Of a stretch of 64,000 bases of DNA, positions 36,393 through 45,281 are shown piece by piece. The position numbers were made by a program, and so were the translations under genes. This DNA is from an uncultured Clostridia bacterium (GTDB lineage: Bacteria; Bacillota; Clostridia; Christensenellales; Aristaeellaceae): positions 1 through 64,000 of the forward strand of contig CALGBY010000135.1 in assembly GCA_937886445.1 (NCBI GenBank), read 5' to 3'. The notes below the pieces were generated by a model that was not told the DNA's origin, did not search any database, and was given only the letters and a program-made list of their open reading frames with translations. Numbering within the stretch: position 1 is the stretch's first letter; each line of letters opens with the position of its first letter.

Positions 36393-36481
36393 TTCGGCAT
36401 CCTCCGTACAGTCATACACTTAACTATAATACTATTCTTTTTGCATACTGAAATTCCTGCCGGACGAAATGTAAATTCGGG

Positions 36482-36512
36482 ACTGTTCAAACAGTTGAAT
36501 ATCTGCTATAAT
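36482..36512 (+). promoter_or_regulatory. fba promoter region with perfect palindrome
   Basis: -10 TATAAT at 36507-36512. ACTGTTCAAACAGT (36482-36495) is a perfect 14-nt palindrome covering the expected -35 region, a candidate operator. A hairpin GCAGGC...GCCTGC lies in the leader. Confidence 0.5.
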
Positions 36513-36573
36513 AAAAATGCAGGCTTCATTAACGCGCCTGCGCTGAGCAAATGTACTTGAAGGAGGAATTCTT

Positions 36574-37539
36574 ATGCCGCTCGTAACCACCAAGGAAATG
36601 TTCAAAAAAGCCTATGAAGGTCATTATGCCGTAGGCGCTTTCAATGTGAACAACATGGAAATCGTTCAGGGTATTACCGAAGCCGCCAAGATGGAAAACG
36701 CTCCTGTGATCCTGCAGGTGAGCAAGGGCGCCCGTAAATATGCCAACCATACCTACCTCGTCAATATGGTCAAGGCCGCTGTGGCGGAAACCGATCTGCC
36801 CATCGCGCTCCATCTGGATCACGGCCCCGATTTTGAGACCTGCAAGAGCTGCATTGACGGCGGCTTCACCTCCGTAATGATCGACGGCAGCCAGCTTCCC
36901 TTTGAAGAGAACATCAAGCAGACCCGCCGCGTTGTGGAATACGCCCACGATCACGGTGTGGTAGTGGAAGGCGAGCTTGGCCGTCTGGCCGGCGTTGAAG
37001 ACGATGTTAAGGTTTCCGCCGCCGATTCCAGCTATACCCGTCCCGAGGAAGTGGAAGAATTCGCTTCCCGCACCGGCGTTGATTCTCTTGCCATCGCCAT
37101 CGGCACCTCCCACGGCGCCTACAAATTTACCGCTGCCCAGTGCACCCGCAATGAAGAAGGCATCCTGCTTCCTCCTCCCCTGCGCTTTGACATTCTGGAA
37201 GAAGTAAGCAAGCGTCTGCCCGGCTTCCCCATCGTTCTGCACGGTGCCTCTTCCGTTCCTCAGGAATTTGTGAAGATCATCAACCAGTACGGCGGAAAGC
37301 TTCCCGACGCCGTAGGCATTCCCGAGGAACAGCTCCGCAAAGCAGCTACCAGCGCCGTATGCAAGATCAATATCGACTCCGACCTGCGTCTTGCCTTCAC
37401 CGCCATGCTGCGCAAGCACTTCATCGAGCATCCGGATCACTTTGATCCCCGTCAGTATCTCACCGATGCCCGCGACGCTCTGCGTGATATGGTTCGCCAT
37501 AAGATCGTGGATGTACTCGGCTGCAACGGCAAGGCCTGA
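36574..37539 (+). CDS. fba: Class II fructose-1,6-bisphosphate aldolase
   Basis: 321 residues, Zn-dependent. Cuts fructose 1,6-bisphosphate to DHAP and glyceraldehyde 3-phosphate. Signatures: 'VGAFNVNNMEIVQGI', 'IALHLDHGPDFETC' (zinc His and catalytic Asp), 'SVMIDGSQLPFEEN', 'VEGELGRLAGVED' (metal Glu), 'AIGTSHGAYKF' and 'VLHGASSVP' (second zinc His). AGGAGG 7 nt before ATG. Highly optimal codons fit abundant expression. Monocistronic: own promoter and terminator. Confidence 0.96.
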   Translation: MPLVTTKEMFKKAYEGHYAVGAFNVNNMEIVQGITEAAKMENAPVILQVSKGARKYANHTYLVNMVKAAVAETDLPIALHLDHGPDFETCKSCIDGGFTSVMIDGSQLPFEENIKQTRRVVEYAHDHGVVVEGELGRLAGVEDDVKVSAADSSYTRPEEVEEFASRTGVDSLAIAIGTSHGAYKFTAAQCTRNEEGILLPPPLRFDILEEVSKRLPGFPIVLHGASSVPQEFVKIINQYGGKLPDAVGIPEEQLRKAATSAVCKINIDSDLRLAFTAMLRKHFIEHPDHFDPRQYLTDARDALRDMVRHKIVDVLGCNGKA

Positions 37540-37557
37540 AAAGTATTATGATCTTAC

Positions 37558-37581
37558 GGAGCCCCTTTCGGGGCTCCTTTT
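37558..37581 (+). terminator. Terminator of fba
   Basis: GGAGCCCC-tttc-GGGGCTCC followed by TTTTCG. Confidence 0.9.
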
Positions 37582-37598
37582 CGTATCCGGACAAGCAA

Positions 37599-37619
37599 AA
37601 AGAGCCCGGCGGGCTCTTT
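37599..37619 (-). terminator. Terminator of STAS gene
   Basis: AAAGAGCCC-ggc-GGGCTCTTT; read on the minus strand it exits into T-rich sequence. Confidence 0.75.
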
Positions 37620-37642
37620 ATATTTCGGCGTATCGATCCGGC

Positions 37643-37939
37643 TTATTCGATAGTGAGAATATCCACAAAGCCCGTGATCTCAAAAACCTCCATGATCTCG
37701 GGCTTCACATTGCGCAGCACCATTTTTCCCTGCTTATTCATGATCTTCTGCGTGGAAAGCAGCACACGCAGCCCGGCGGAAGAAACATAATCCAGTTCAG
37801 CAAAATCAAAATTCAGTTCAGTCACGCCGCCGATATCTTCCTTCAGGGCATTTTCAAGATCCGGTGCGGTCACTGTATCCAGCCTGCCCTGCAGAAGGAC
37901 CGTAAGGCTGCTTCCATCCATCTTTTTCGTTACCGTCAT
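37643..37939 (-). CDS. STAS-domain protein (second copy)
   Basis: 98 residues, single STAS domain with phospho-acceptor region 'LDYVSSAGLRVLLSTQK'. Like the protein at 12995 it belongs to the SpoIIAA/RsbV type. No kinase or phosphatase is next to it, so it may respond to the MATE-HATPase/SpoIIE pair elsewhere in the window or to other switches. Single gene between two terminator hairpins and an empty stretch. Confidence 0.88.
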   Translation of the reverse strand: MTVTKKMDGSSLTVLLQGRLDTVTAPDLENALKEDIGGVTELNFDFAELDYVSSAGLRVLLSTQKIMNKQGKMVLRNVKPEIMEVFEITGFVDILTIE

Positions 37940-38302
37940 ACTGCTTCTCCTTTATATCCGCCCGTTCATCCGGACAGACTGTTTTCGCATATAGTGTAGC
38001 ATCACCGCCTGTTCTTGTCAATAACGGAGAACGGATAATTCGCAGAAATCCGCTCAGATGCATGCAGGCTTTGAAAGCTGTGATATCCAGGCATATTTTT
38101 GTCTTTCTCTGCTTGATTTCTTCCGGTCGGTTGATATAACAGTGATATTTTTGTTAATGAGAGCGAATCATAGCATGAATTTGAATGATTTTCACGCAGC
38201 CGTTCATGCAGGTATCCCGGTTCCGGGCGAAATCACAGCTATCAGGATCCCTGTTTGTGAGGATCTGAGAAGACGAATGACAAAGTAAGGAGAAAAAACG
38301 CA
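37940..38302. other. Intergenic region
   Basis: 363 bases. No gene with a ribosome site and no repeat found; AAGGAG before 38303 serves the Sel1 gene. Confidence 0.4.
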
Positions 38303-40078
38303 ATGAAAAATATCCGGATCGATCCCGAACAGATGAAAGCTCTGTTCCGCTATGAAACGACATTTGAAACATATCTGTATGAAAACGGGCTCCTCACCGG
38401 CAAACCTGTTTTTGATACAGGATATACAGCCACGCTGGAGGATCTGACCGCCGCATTTGAAAACATCGCGGAGAAAAACCCGACACTAAAAGTGCTGAAT
38501 ACCTTCTGGCTTGCCCGGATCTGCGAATACGATGACGCTTTCGGTATCTGTTCTGCCTGCTGCGGCCGGCAGGATGAAAGCTTAACAGAGGATACCGAAA
38601 AGGATATCTTGCTTTTTCCTCATCTTCCGAATAACGACGGGGAAATATTCAGCGATGTGTGGTATTCGCTTTGCGGCATCTGCTCGGCATATGATGAGGA
38701 ATGCTGCGTGATCGACCTCCCCGTGTTCCGAGATCTCCTTGAGCATCTGCTTTTGTACCGGAAGGAAAAGCACCTTCCCGATTCAAAGCGCACATGGCCG
38801 GAGCATCTCAAAAAGAAGTATATCGATGCCTTCAGCGAGGAAAGCGTTGTAAAGTCAGCAACTGAAGAGCAGCTGGCTTTATGCCGCCGCTTTACAGAGG
38901 AAAGCTGTGAAAGGGATGAGATCGCCGGGCTCCGACTGAAGGGCTATTCCTGCTACGGCGGCAACCGCCTGTATGAATGCGACTGGTACGCGGCGCGGGA
39001 CTGTATGCTGCGCCTTTATGAAAAGACCGATGATCCGCAGTACGCGAACACGCTGGGCTACATCTACTATTACGGACGATGCACAGACGGCGAGCCCGAA
39101 TACGAAAAGGCCATGCGCATGTTCATGGTATCCGCCGCGAACGGCCTGCATGAAGGCATATATAAGCTGGCGGATATGTTCAATTACGGACACGCGTGCA
39201 AAAAAAGCCCCGCAACAGCCGCCGGGCTGTACAGCATGGTCTATAGCAGCTGTCTTGAACAATTGGATGAAGACGATACGGGATCATTTTCTGATGCCGC
39301 GCTTCGTATGGGAAACCTTTTCATGCACGGGATCAATACCCGCAGGGATACGGAAAAGGCACTGTATTTCTATACACAGGCGCTGTGGGCCGCGAAGATC
39401 AGGGCTGAACAGAATGACTTTTTCGGCAACATGACGGTACTGCACGCGGCAGAAAAGGCCGTTCGTGAGGCAAGGGCTTCCCTCCCCGAAAGCTATATAC
39501 AGGAATACCTTACCCACAGCAGGCCGGAGCTGCTTTCCCTCCTCTGCGGGCACGGAAACAGTGTTTCACTTACTGTGTCCAAAAGGAAGAACTCTCTGCT
39601 TCTTAAAGCCGTCCGCCTTCCGAAAACAGATGAGGATGATCCCGAAAAGGTGCTCATCACCCTCCCGCAGCTGGAATTCTGCGGCATGACAGACACTGTG
39701 TGCTATACGGTATACGGGGCGACGGCAAGCTTCACCCGGCTTACCTATGACTGGGTGGAATGGTACGGTGAGGAAGCGGTTTTCTATTGCTGCGGAAAGG
39801 AGACCGGCAGGATCACCGGTAACGATTTCCGCGTTTACAGAGAAAAGAAGAAAAACACCCGCGGAAAAAAGGTGCGTCTTGTTTCGGTGTGCTTTGTTCC
39901 GGGCGGAAAAACATATGATTATCTCTGCCCCCTTCGCGGCGTAAAGCCGGGAGACACCGTTTTGGTAAACGGATATGACGGAACAGCAGAGGTCACTGTG
40001 ACTGATGTATACGAGCGCTTTGAAAGCGAGCTTTCACTTCCTCTCGTTTCCTATAAAAAGGTGATTGGGAAGGGCTGA
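38303..40078 (+). CDS. Sel1/TPR-like repeat protein
   Basis: 591 residues, probably cytosolic. Central region (about 250-400) has Sel1-like helical repeats: 'YANTLGYIYYYGRC', 'AMRMFMVSAANGLHEGIYKLADMFNYGHA', 'AALRMGNLFMHGINTRRDTEKALYFYTQAL'. The first 230 residues, with several Cys pairs (CSACCGRQ, CGICSAYDEECC), and the last 170, rich in beta ('VLVNGYDGTAEVTVTDV'), are not recognised. Sel1 repeats are protein-protein scaffolds. Function unknown. Confidence 0.8.
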   Translation: MKNIRIDPEQMKALFRYETTFETYLYENGLLTGKPVFDTGYTATLEDLTAAFENIAEKNPTLKVLNTFWLARICEYDDAFGICSACCGRQDESLTEDTEKDILLFPHLPNNDGEIFSDVWYSLCGICSAYDEECCVIDLPVFRDLLEHLLLYRKEKHLPDSKRTWPEHLKKKYIDAFSEESVVKSATEEQLALCRRFTEESCERDEIAGLRLKGYSCYGGNRLYECDWYAARDCMLRLYEKTDDPQYANTLGYIYYYGRCTDGEPEYEKAMRMFMVSAANGLHEGIYKLADMFNYGHACKKSPATAAGLYSMVYSSCLEQLDEDDTGSFSDAALRMGNLFMHGINTRRDTEKALYFYTQALWAAKIRAEQNDFFGNMTVLHAAEKAVREARASLPESYIQEYLTHSRPELLSLLCGHGNSVSLTVSKRKNSLLLKAVRLPKTDEDDPEKVLITLPQLEFCGMTDTVCYTVYGATASFTRLTYDWVEWYGEEAVFYCCGKETGRITGNDFRVYREKKKNTRGKKVRLVSVCFVPGGKTYDYLCPLRGVKPGDTVLVNGYDGTAEVTVTDVYERFESELSLPLVSYKKVIGKG

Positions 40079-40095
40079 GTGCAAAAGCAAAAAAG

Positions 40096-40150
40096 CGGTA
40101 TGTTTTCCTTCGGTGACGGATGTCCGTCCGCCGGAAAACATACCGTTTTT
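40096..40150. terminator. Bidirectional terminator
   Basis: CGGTATGTTTTCC (40096-40108) pairs with GGAAAACATACCG (40133-40145), then TTTTTT. Separates the Sel1 gene from the convergent oxidoreductase. Confidence 0.9.
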
Positions 40151-41143
40151 TCAGCAGCCCGCTTCCTTCATCAGCAGATCCAAAAGGCGCGCGTTTTTGA
40201 GAGAAAATTCCCTGGTGATCAGCGGCTGTTCTCTGCCTTCTATCGCTCTTCCCAGCTGCTCGACCTCCAGCGCGTAATTGCTTTTCGCCTCAATGTTCCT
40301 TGTCAGCACGGTGCCGTCCTTCAGGAACACGCGGTAGCTCAGCTTACCCTCCTGATTGTACTCCACCTCCGAACGGATATCCCCTTTCGTTCCGTGAATA
40401 AACAGACGGTCGTAGCGCGAATTGCTGTTTTCTCCCAGGATCATTCCGGCATTGAAGGAGGCCCTCAGCCCGTTTTCAAACTTCAGCAGCGCGCCGGAAA
40501 AGCTGTCCACTCCCAGCTCTGTCATTTCCGCGCAGCACTTTGCCCACGAAAGCCGGCTGTCATTCAGCGTCAGGATCAATGTTGTGCAGTAGCAGCCGAG
40601 GTCATAAAGCATTCCTCCGCCCAGCTCCTTATGGAGACGGAAGTCTTCTTTATAGCCCTGCGTAAGGAAAGCCGTATCGATGTATACGGGCGTTCCGATC
40701 AGCCCGCTTTGCACATCCTCCTTCAGGCTCCGGATATAGGGGGAATGCAGATACGCGTATGCTTCCGCAAGGATCACGCCGTTTTTATCAGCCTCGCTGA
40801 ACATTTCCTCCGCTTCCGCAGCGTTCATCGCCAGAGGCTTTTCGCAAAGCACATGTTTTCCGGCCCGAAGGGCACGCAGCGTCCATTCACGGTGCAGAGA
40901 ATTGGGCAGCGCAATATAAACTGCCTGCACATTGCTGTCCGCAAGCAGCTTGTCATACCCTGATCCCGTTTCATCATCCCAATATGCCTTTTCAAAGCCG
41001 AACCTCTTTTGAAAGTCCAGCGCCTTTTCCTTTTTTCTGCCGCCCACCGCGTATACCGCGCAATTGTCCGCCTTCAGCATTCCGGGCACAGTGCAGCCGG
41101 CGGCGATCCCGGCCGTCCCGAGGATCCCCCATCTGATCTTCAT
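40151..41143 (-). CDS. Gfo/Idh/MocA family oxidoreductase
   Basis: 330 residues. N-terminal Rossmann NAD(P) site 'WGILGTAGIAAGCTVPG', then 'VYIALPNSLH' and 'AGKHVLCEKPLAMNAAEAE' (conserved EKP), C-terminal GFO-like domain with 'GGGMLYDLGCY'. Oxidises or reduces sugar or inositol-type substrates; identity unknown. Divergent from the Re-citrate synthase operon across a 167-bp region with palindromes; not obviously related in function. Confidence 0.9.
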   Translation of the reverse strand: MKIRWGILGTAGIAAGCTVPGMLKADNCAVYAVGGRKKEKALDFQKRFGFEKAYWDDETGSGYDKLLADSNVQAVYIALPNSLHREWTLRALRAGKHVLCEKPLAMNAAEAEEMFSEADKNGVILAEAYAYLHSPYIRSLKEDVQSGLIGTPVYIDTAFLTQGYKEDFRLHKELGGGMLYDLGCYCTTLILTLNDSRLSWAKCCAEMTELGVDSFSGALLKFENGLRASFNAGMILGENSNSRYDRLFIHGTKGDIRSEVEYNQEGKLSYRVFLKDGTVLTRNIEAKSNYALEVEQLGRAIEGREQPLITREFSLKNARLLDLLMKEAGC

Positions 41144-41249
41144 ATCGTTTTCCTTCCTTTCCCGTTTCCGTCTCTATACCGGGCGGAATTTTTATATTGC
41201 TATTGTACTGCATTTTTACTGTATAAGTCAAAAATTATTTTTGTATATA

Positions 41250-41280
41250 TGTATACAATTGTACACACATGTGTTATAAT
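41250..41280 (+). promoter_or_regulatory. Promoter and candidate operators of Re-citrate synthase operon
   Basis: TATAAT at 41275-41280. Two perfect palindromes abut it: TGTATACA (41250-41257) and ACACATGTGT (41265-41274), with ATTGTAC between. Half-sites fit the TNGTNNNACNA pattern of FadR-type GntR regulators, and a GntR gene is second in the operon, so autoregulation is likely. Confidence 0.55.
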
Positions 41281-41310
41281 CTTTCGGTAAACCGAATCGA
41301 GGTGACAGTA

Positions 41311-42687
41311 ATGCTGGAGATTTCCAATAAAACCAATCTGCTTGAACAGAAGAGCTATCGTTACTCCCTTCAGGATGTTGAAAACCCGAACCTGTACCGT
41401 GATATCTATGATTACGACAGTGTGCCCAAGGTGCCATTCAATCACCGCCGCGTGCCCATGGGGATGCCTGAGGAGATCTGGATCAGCGATACCTCCTTCC
41501 GTGACGGTCAGCAGAGCGTGGATCCCTATACCCCGAAGCAGATCGCCGATCTTTTCCGTCTGATGAGCAAGCTGGGCGGCCCTTACGGCATCATCCGTCA
41601 GAGCGAGTTTTTTGTGTACAGTGAAAAGGACCGCGAGGCCATTCAGATGTGTAAGGATCTGGGGCTTCAGTTTCCCGAGATCACGACCTGGATCCGCGCC
41701 AGCAGAGAAGACTTCAAAATGGTAAAGGATCTCGGCATCCGTGAAACGGGTATCCTCGTCAGCTGCAGTGACTACCATATCTTCAAAAAAATGAAGCTTA
41801 CCCGCAAGCAGGCAATGGAGAAATACCTTGCCACGGTAGCGGACGCCTTTGAAGCGGATGTGATGCCCAGATGCCATCTTGAGGACATCACGAGAGCTGA
41901 TTTTTACGGCTTTGTCGTGCCCTTTGTAAATGAGCTGATGCGCATGAGCCGCGACGCGGGCATTCCGGTGCGCATCCGTGCCTGTGATACGATGGGCTAC
42001 GGCGTTCCCTATCCCGAGGTGGCTCTTCCCCGCAGCGTGCCGGGCATCATCTACGGCCTGCAGCACTACAGCGATGTTGAGAGCGAATATCTCGAGTGGC
42101 ACGGGCATAATGATTTCTATAAAGCCGTATCCAATGCCACCACAGCCTGGCTGTACGGCGCCTGCGCGGTCAACTGCAGCCTGCTCGGCATCGGTGAAAG
42201 AACGGGAAATATCCCGCTCGAGGCCATGGTGTTTGAATATGCCGGTCTGCGCGGTTCCCTTGACGGGATGGACCCCACCGCCATCACCGAGATCGCCGAA
42301 TATTTCAAAAACGAGATGGGCTACAGGATCCCGCCCATGACTCCCTTTGTGGGAAGAAACTTCAATGTGACCAGGGCCGGGATCCATGCGGACGGTCTGC
42401 TCAAGGATGAGGAGATCTACAATATCTTCAACACCAGAAAGCTGCTGAACCGCCCGGTCAAGGTAATGATCAGCAATACCAGCGGTCTTGCCGGTATCGC
42501 GTACTGGATCAATGAAACCTATCAGCTTCCGGCAAACGAAGCCGTCAGCAAGCAGGATCCGCTCTGTGTGAAGTTGAAGGAATGGGTGGATGAACAGTAC
42601 GCCGAAGGGCGCACCTCCAGCCTCAGCAACCATGAGCTGGAAACAAAGATCGAAGAACTGACCGGCGGAAAGCTGGCACGCCTGTAA
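41311..42687 (+). CDS. Re-citrate synthase (HMGL-like family)
   Basis: 458 residues, HMGL/isopropylmalate-synthase superfamily. Metal and active-site motifs: 'SDTSFRDGQQS' (catalytic Arg, metal Asp), 'CDTMGYGVPYP', 'HGHNDFYKAV' (metal His pair) and 'CSLLGIGERTGN'. Alone this could be isopropylmalate, homocitrate or Re-citrate synthase. The operon supplies aconitase and isocitrate dehydrogenase but no LeuC/D or lysine genes, and N-terminal extension and length fit the Re-citrate synthase of Clostridium kluyveri, so that is my call: acetyl-CoA plus oxaloacetate to citrate. No Si-citrate synthase is present. Start ATG 41311 after GAGGTGACAGTA. Confidence 0.82.
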   Translation: MLEISNKTNLLEQKSYRYSLQDVENPNLYRDIYDYDSVPKVPFNHRRVPMGMPEEIWISDTSFRDGQQSVDPYTPKQIADLFRLMSKLGGPYGIIRQSEFFVYSEKDREAIQMCKDLGLQFPEITTWIRASREDFKMVKDLGIRETGILVSCSDYHIFKKMKLTRKQAMEKYLATVADAFEADVMPRCHLEDITRADFYGFVVPFVNELMRMSRDAGIPVRIRACDTMGYGVPYPEVALPRSVPGIIYGLQHYSDVESEYLEWHGHNDFYKAVSNATTAWLYGACAVNCSLLGIGERTGNIPLEAMVFEYAGLRGSLDGMDPTAITEIAEYFKNEMGYRIPPMTPFVGRNFNVTRAGIHADGLLKDEEIYNIFNTRKLLNRPVKVMISNTSGLAGIAYWINETYQLPANEAVSKQDPLCVKLKEWVDEQYAEGRTSSLSNHELETKIEELTGGKLARL

Positions 42688-42700
42688 CGGAGGGAACACG

Positions 42701-43336
42701 ATGGAACATAAAATGCTTTCAATAGCCGATCAGATATTTGACGAGCTGGAACGCTCCATACTGACAGGTGAATTTGAGCGGGATGAGCTGCTCACGGAAA
42801 TGCGCCTCAGCGAAAAGCTGGGCGTAAGCCGTACACCCATCCGCGAGGCGCTGAGAAGGCTCGATCAGGAGCATATCATCAGCCTCACGCCCAAGGGAGC
42901 CCGCGTGATCGGTATCACCGACAGCGATATCAGTGATATTTACAACATCCGTCTGCGCATCGAGGGAATGGCCGGCGTGCTGGCCGCCCAGAGGCGCACG
43001 GAAGAGGACATCGAGCGTCTTCGCAGCATACTGGACCTTCAGGAGTTCTATACGGAAAAGGGCGATTCCGACAAGATTAAGAATTATGACAGCGAGTTTC
43101 ATCTCGCCCTTTATGAGATCTGCCGCTGCCCCACGCTGCTGGAAACACTTGAGCCGCTGCACAGAAAGGTGATCAAATTCCGCAAGGTCAGCGTCGAGCA
43201 TCCCGGCAGAGCCCAAAAGAGCTATGAAGAGCACCGCGCCATTTTTGAAGCCATCCTGAACAAGGACGCGGAAAGCGCGGAAAAGCTGATCTCAGATCAT
43301 ATCGAAAACGCCAGGAAGAGCATTCTCGGCAAATAA
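42701..43336 (+). CDS. GntR-family (FCD) transcriptional regulator
   Basis: 211 residues. N-terminal winged helix ('ILTGEFERDELLTEMRLSEKLGVSRTPIREALRRL') and C-terminal FCD ligand/metal domain with 'FHLALYEICRCPTLLETL' and 'HRAIFEAILNKDAE' (metal His). FadR subfamily; ligands are usually carboxylates, fitting citrate or isocitrate. Lies 13 nt after the citrate synthase gene and before aconitase, so it probably senses an intermediate and controls its own operon through palindromes at 41250-41274. Confidence 0.9.
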   Translation: MEHKMLSIADQIFDELERSILTGEFERDELLTEMRLSEKLGVSRTPIREALRRLDQEHIISLTPKGARVIGITDSDISDIYNIRLRIEGMAGVLAAQRRTEEDIERLRSILDLQEFYTEKGDSDKIKNYDSEFHLALYEICRCPTLLETLEPLHRKVIKFRKVSVEHPGRAQKSYEEHRAIFEAILNKDAESAEKLISDHIENARKSILGK

Positions 43337-43349
43337 AGGAGGTATTCCC

Positions 43350-45281
43350 GTGGCCCTTACACTTGCGCAGAAGATCATCAAAGCTCACCTTACGGAAGGT
43401 GAAATGATCCCCGGAAAGGATATTGCCCTGCATATCGACCAGACGCTTACGCAGGACGCAACGGGCACCATGGCCTATCTGGCGCTGGAAGCCATCGGTA
43501 TCCCGCATGTCAAAACCGAGCTTTCCGTTGCCTATATTGATCACAATACGCTCCAGTGCGGGTTTGAAAACGCGGATGATCACCGTTTCATCCAGTCCGC
43601 CGCAAAAAAGTTCGGCATCCGTTATTCCCGTCCCGGAAACGGCATCTGCCATCAGGTACACCTTGAACGCTTCGGAAAGCCCGGAAAAACGCTGCTGGGT
43701 TCCGACAGCCACACTCCCACCGGCGGCGCGCTCGGTATGCTGGCAATGGGTGCCGGCGGTATGGATGTCGCAGTCGCGATGGGCGGCGGGGCTTACCACA
43801 TTCCCATGCCCAAAATGTATTTTGTCAATCTGAAGGGCGAGCTTCCCGCCTGGAGCAGCGCGAAGGATATCGCACTGTATCTGCTTCGCATCCTGTCCGT
43901 AAAGGGCGGTGTGGGAGCTGTTATCGAATGGGGCGGTGAAGGGATCAAAAAGCTTTCTGTCCCGCAGCGCGCCACGATCACCAATATGGGCGCCGAGCTC
44001 GGTGCCACCACCTCCATCTTCCCCTCCGATGATGTCACAAAGGACTTTCTCACCAGGCAGGGCAGAGAACAGGACTGGATCCCGCTTGCCTCCGATCCCG
44101 GCGCGGAATATGACCGCGTGATCGATATCGACCTTGCCGATGTTCAGCCGCTTCTCGCCTGCCCTCATTCTCCCGATAATGTAAAGGAAGCCGCCGCGCT
44201 CTCAGGCATTAAGGTATCTCAGGTATGCATCGGCTCATGCACAAACTCCTCTCTTCAGGATATGCTGCGCGTGGCCGCCATCCTGAAGGGCCGTACCATC
44301 GCGGACGGTGTAAGTCTTTCCATCAGCCCCGGAAGCCGTCAGGTGCTGGGCATGCTCGCTTCCTGCGGCGCGCTTGAGGATATGATCTCCGCCGGAGCGC
44401 GCATACTGGAATGCGCCTGCGGCCCCTGCATCGGCATGGGCTTCTCCCCCAGCAGCGCCGGCGTATCCGTACGCACCTTCAACCGCAATTTTGAAGGCCG
44501 CAGCGGTACAAGAGACGCGAATGTTTACCTTGCCTCGCCTGAAACGGCGGCTGCCAGCGCTCTGACCGGCTTCATAACCGATCCGAACACGCTGGGAGAT
44601 GCTCCGTCCGTTAAGCTTCCCGATGTATTCCCCATCAACGACAGCGGCATACTGCTTCCCGCAGATGCCGATGAAGCCGCGGCCCTTACCACCCTGAAGG
44701 GTCCCAACATCAAGGATTTCCCGAAGGGCGTTCCTGTCACAGATACCATCCGCGCCCGCCTCACGCTGAAGACAGGCGACAATATCACGACCGACCACAT
44801 CATGCCTGCCGGCGCGAAGATCCTGCCCTACCGCAGCAATGTGCCGAAGCTTTCCGAGTTCTGCTTCACGGTATGCGATCCGGAATTCCCGGAAAGAGCC
44901 AAAAAGAACGGCTCCTCCGTGATCGTCGGCGGTCTCAACTACGGTCAGGGCTCCTCCAGAGAGCACGCGGCGCTGGTACCGCTGTATCTGGGCGTGCGTG
45001 TGGTCGTCGCGAAGTCCTTCGCGCGCATCCATGTAGCCAACCTCATCAACGCCGGTATCCTTCCCCTCACATTCCGTGATCCCGGGGATTTTGATAAGCT
45101 TTCTCAGGATGACGAGCTTGAGCTGAGCGGTATCTTTTCCGGCTTTGAGAGCGGCTGTGTTACGCTCAGGGACATCACAAAGAATATCACCGTACAGCTC
45201 GTCTGTGACCTTACCGGCCGTCAGGCGGATATGCTGAAAGCGGGCGGACTGATGAACTATACAAGGGAGAATGCAAAATGA
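43350..45281 (+). CDS. acn: Aconitate hydratase
   Basis: 643 residues. Converts citrate to isocitrate with a [4Fe-4S] cluster. Signatures: 'GSDSHTPTGGALGMLAMGAGG', cluster cysteines in 'CIGSCTNSS' and 'CACGPCIGMG', 'NRNFEGRSGTRDANVYLASP', swivel-domain 'GGLNYGQGSSREHAAL'. Shorter than classic AcnA (about 890) and of the ~640-residue type common in anaerobes. GTG start at 43350 behind AAAGGAGG. Stop overlaps the start of the dehydrogenase gene (ATGA), so coupled. Confidence 0.94.
   Translation: MALTLAQKIIKAHLTEGEMIPGKDIALHIDQTLTQDATGTMAYLALEAIGIPHVKTELSVAYIDHNTLQCGFENADDHRFIQSAAKKFGIRYSRPGNGICHQVHLERFGKPGKTLLGSDSHTPTGGALGMLAMGAGGMDVAVAMGGGAYHIPMPKMYFVNLKGELPAWSSAKDIALYLLRILSVKGGVGAVIEWGGEGIKKLSVPQRATITNMGAELGATTSIFPSDDVTKDFLTRQGREQDWIPLASDPGAEYDRVIDIDLADVQPLLACPHSPDNVKEAAALSGIKVSQVCIGSCTNSSLQDMLRVAAILKGRTIADGVSLSISPGSRQVLGMLASCGALEDMISAGARILECACGPCIGMGFSPSSAGVSVRTFNRNFEGRSGTRDANVYLASPETAAASALTGFITDPNTLGDAPSVKLPDVFPINDSGILLPADADEAAALTTLKGPNIKDFPKGVPVTDTIRARLTLKTGDNITTDHIMPAGAKILPYRSNVPKLSEFCFTVCDPEFPERAKKNGSSVIVGGLNYGQGSSREHAALVPLYLGVRVVVAKSFARIHVANLINAGILPLTFRDPGDFDKLSQDDELELSGIFSGFESGCVTLRDITKNITVQLVCDLTGRQADMLKAGGLMNYTRENAK

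Noticed and set aside
41200..42699. Long minus-strand open frame opposite the Re-citrate synthase gene
   Set aside because: Antisense of a gene with intact catalytic motifs and ribosome site; extends through the promoter region.
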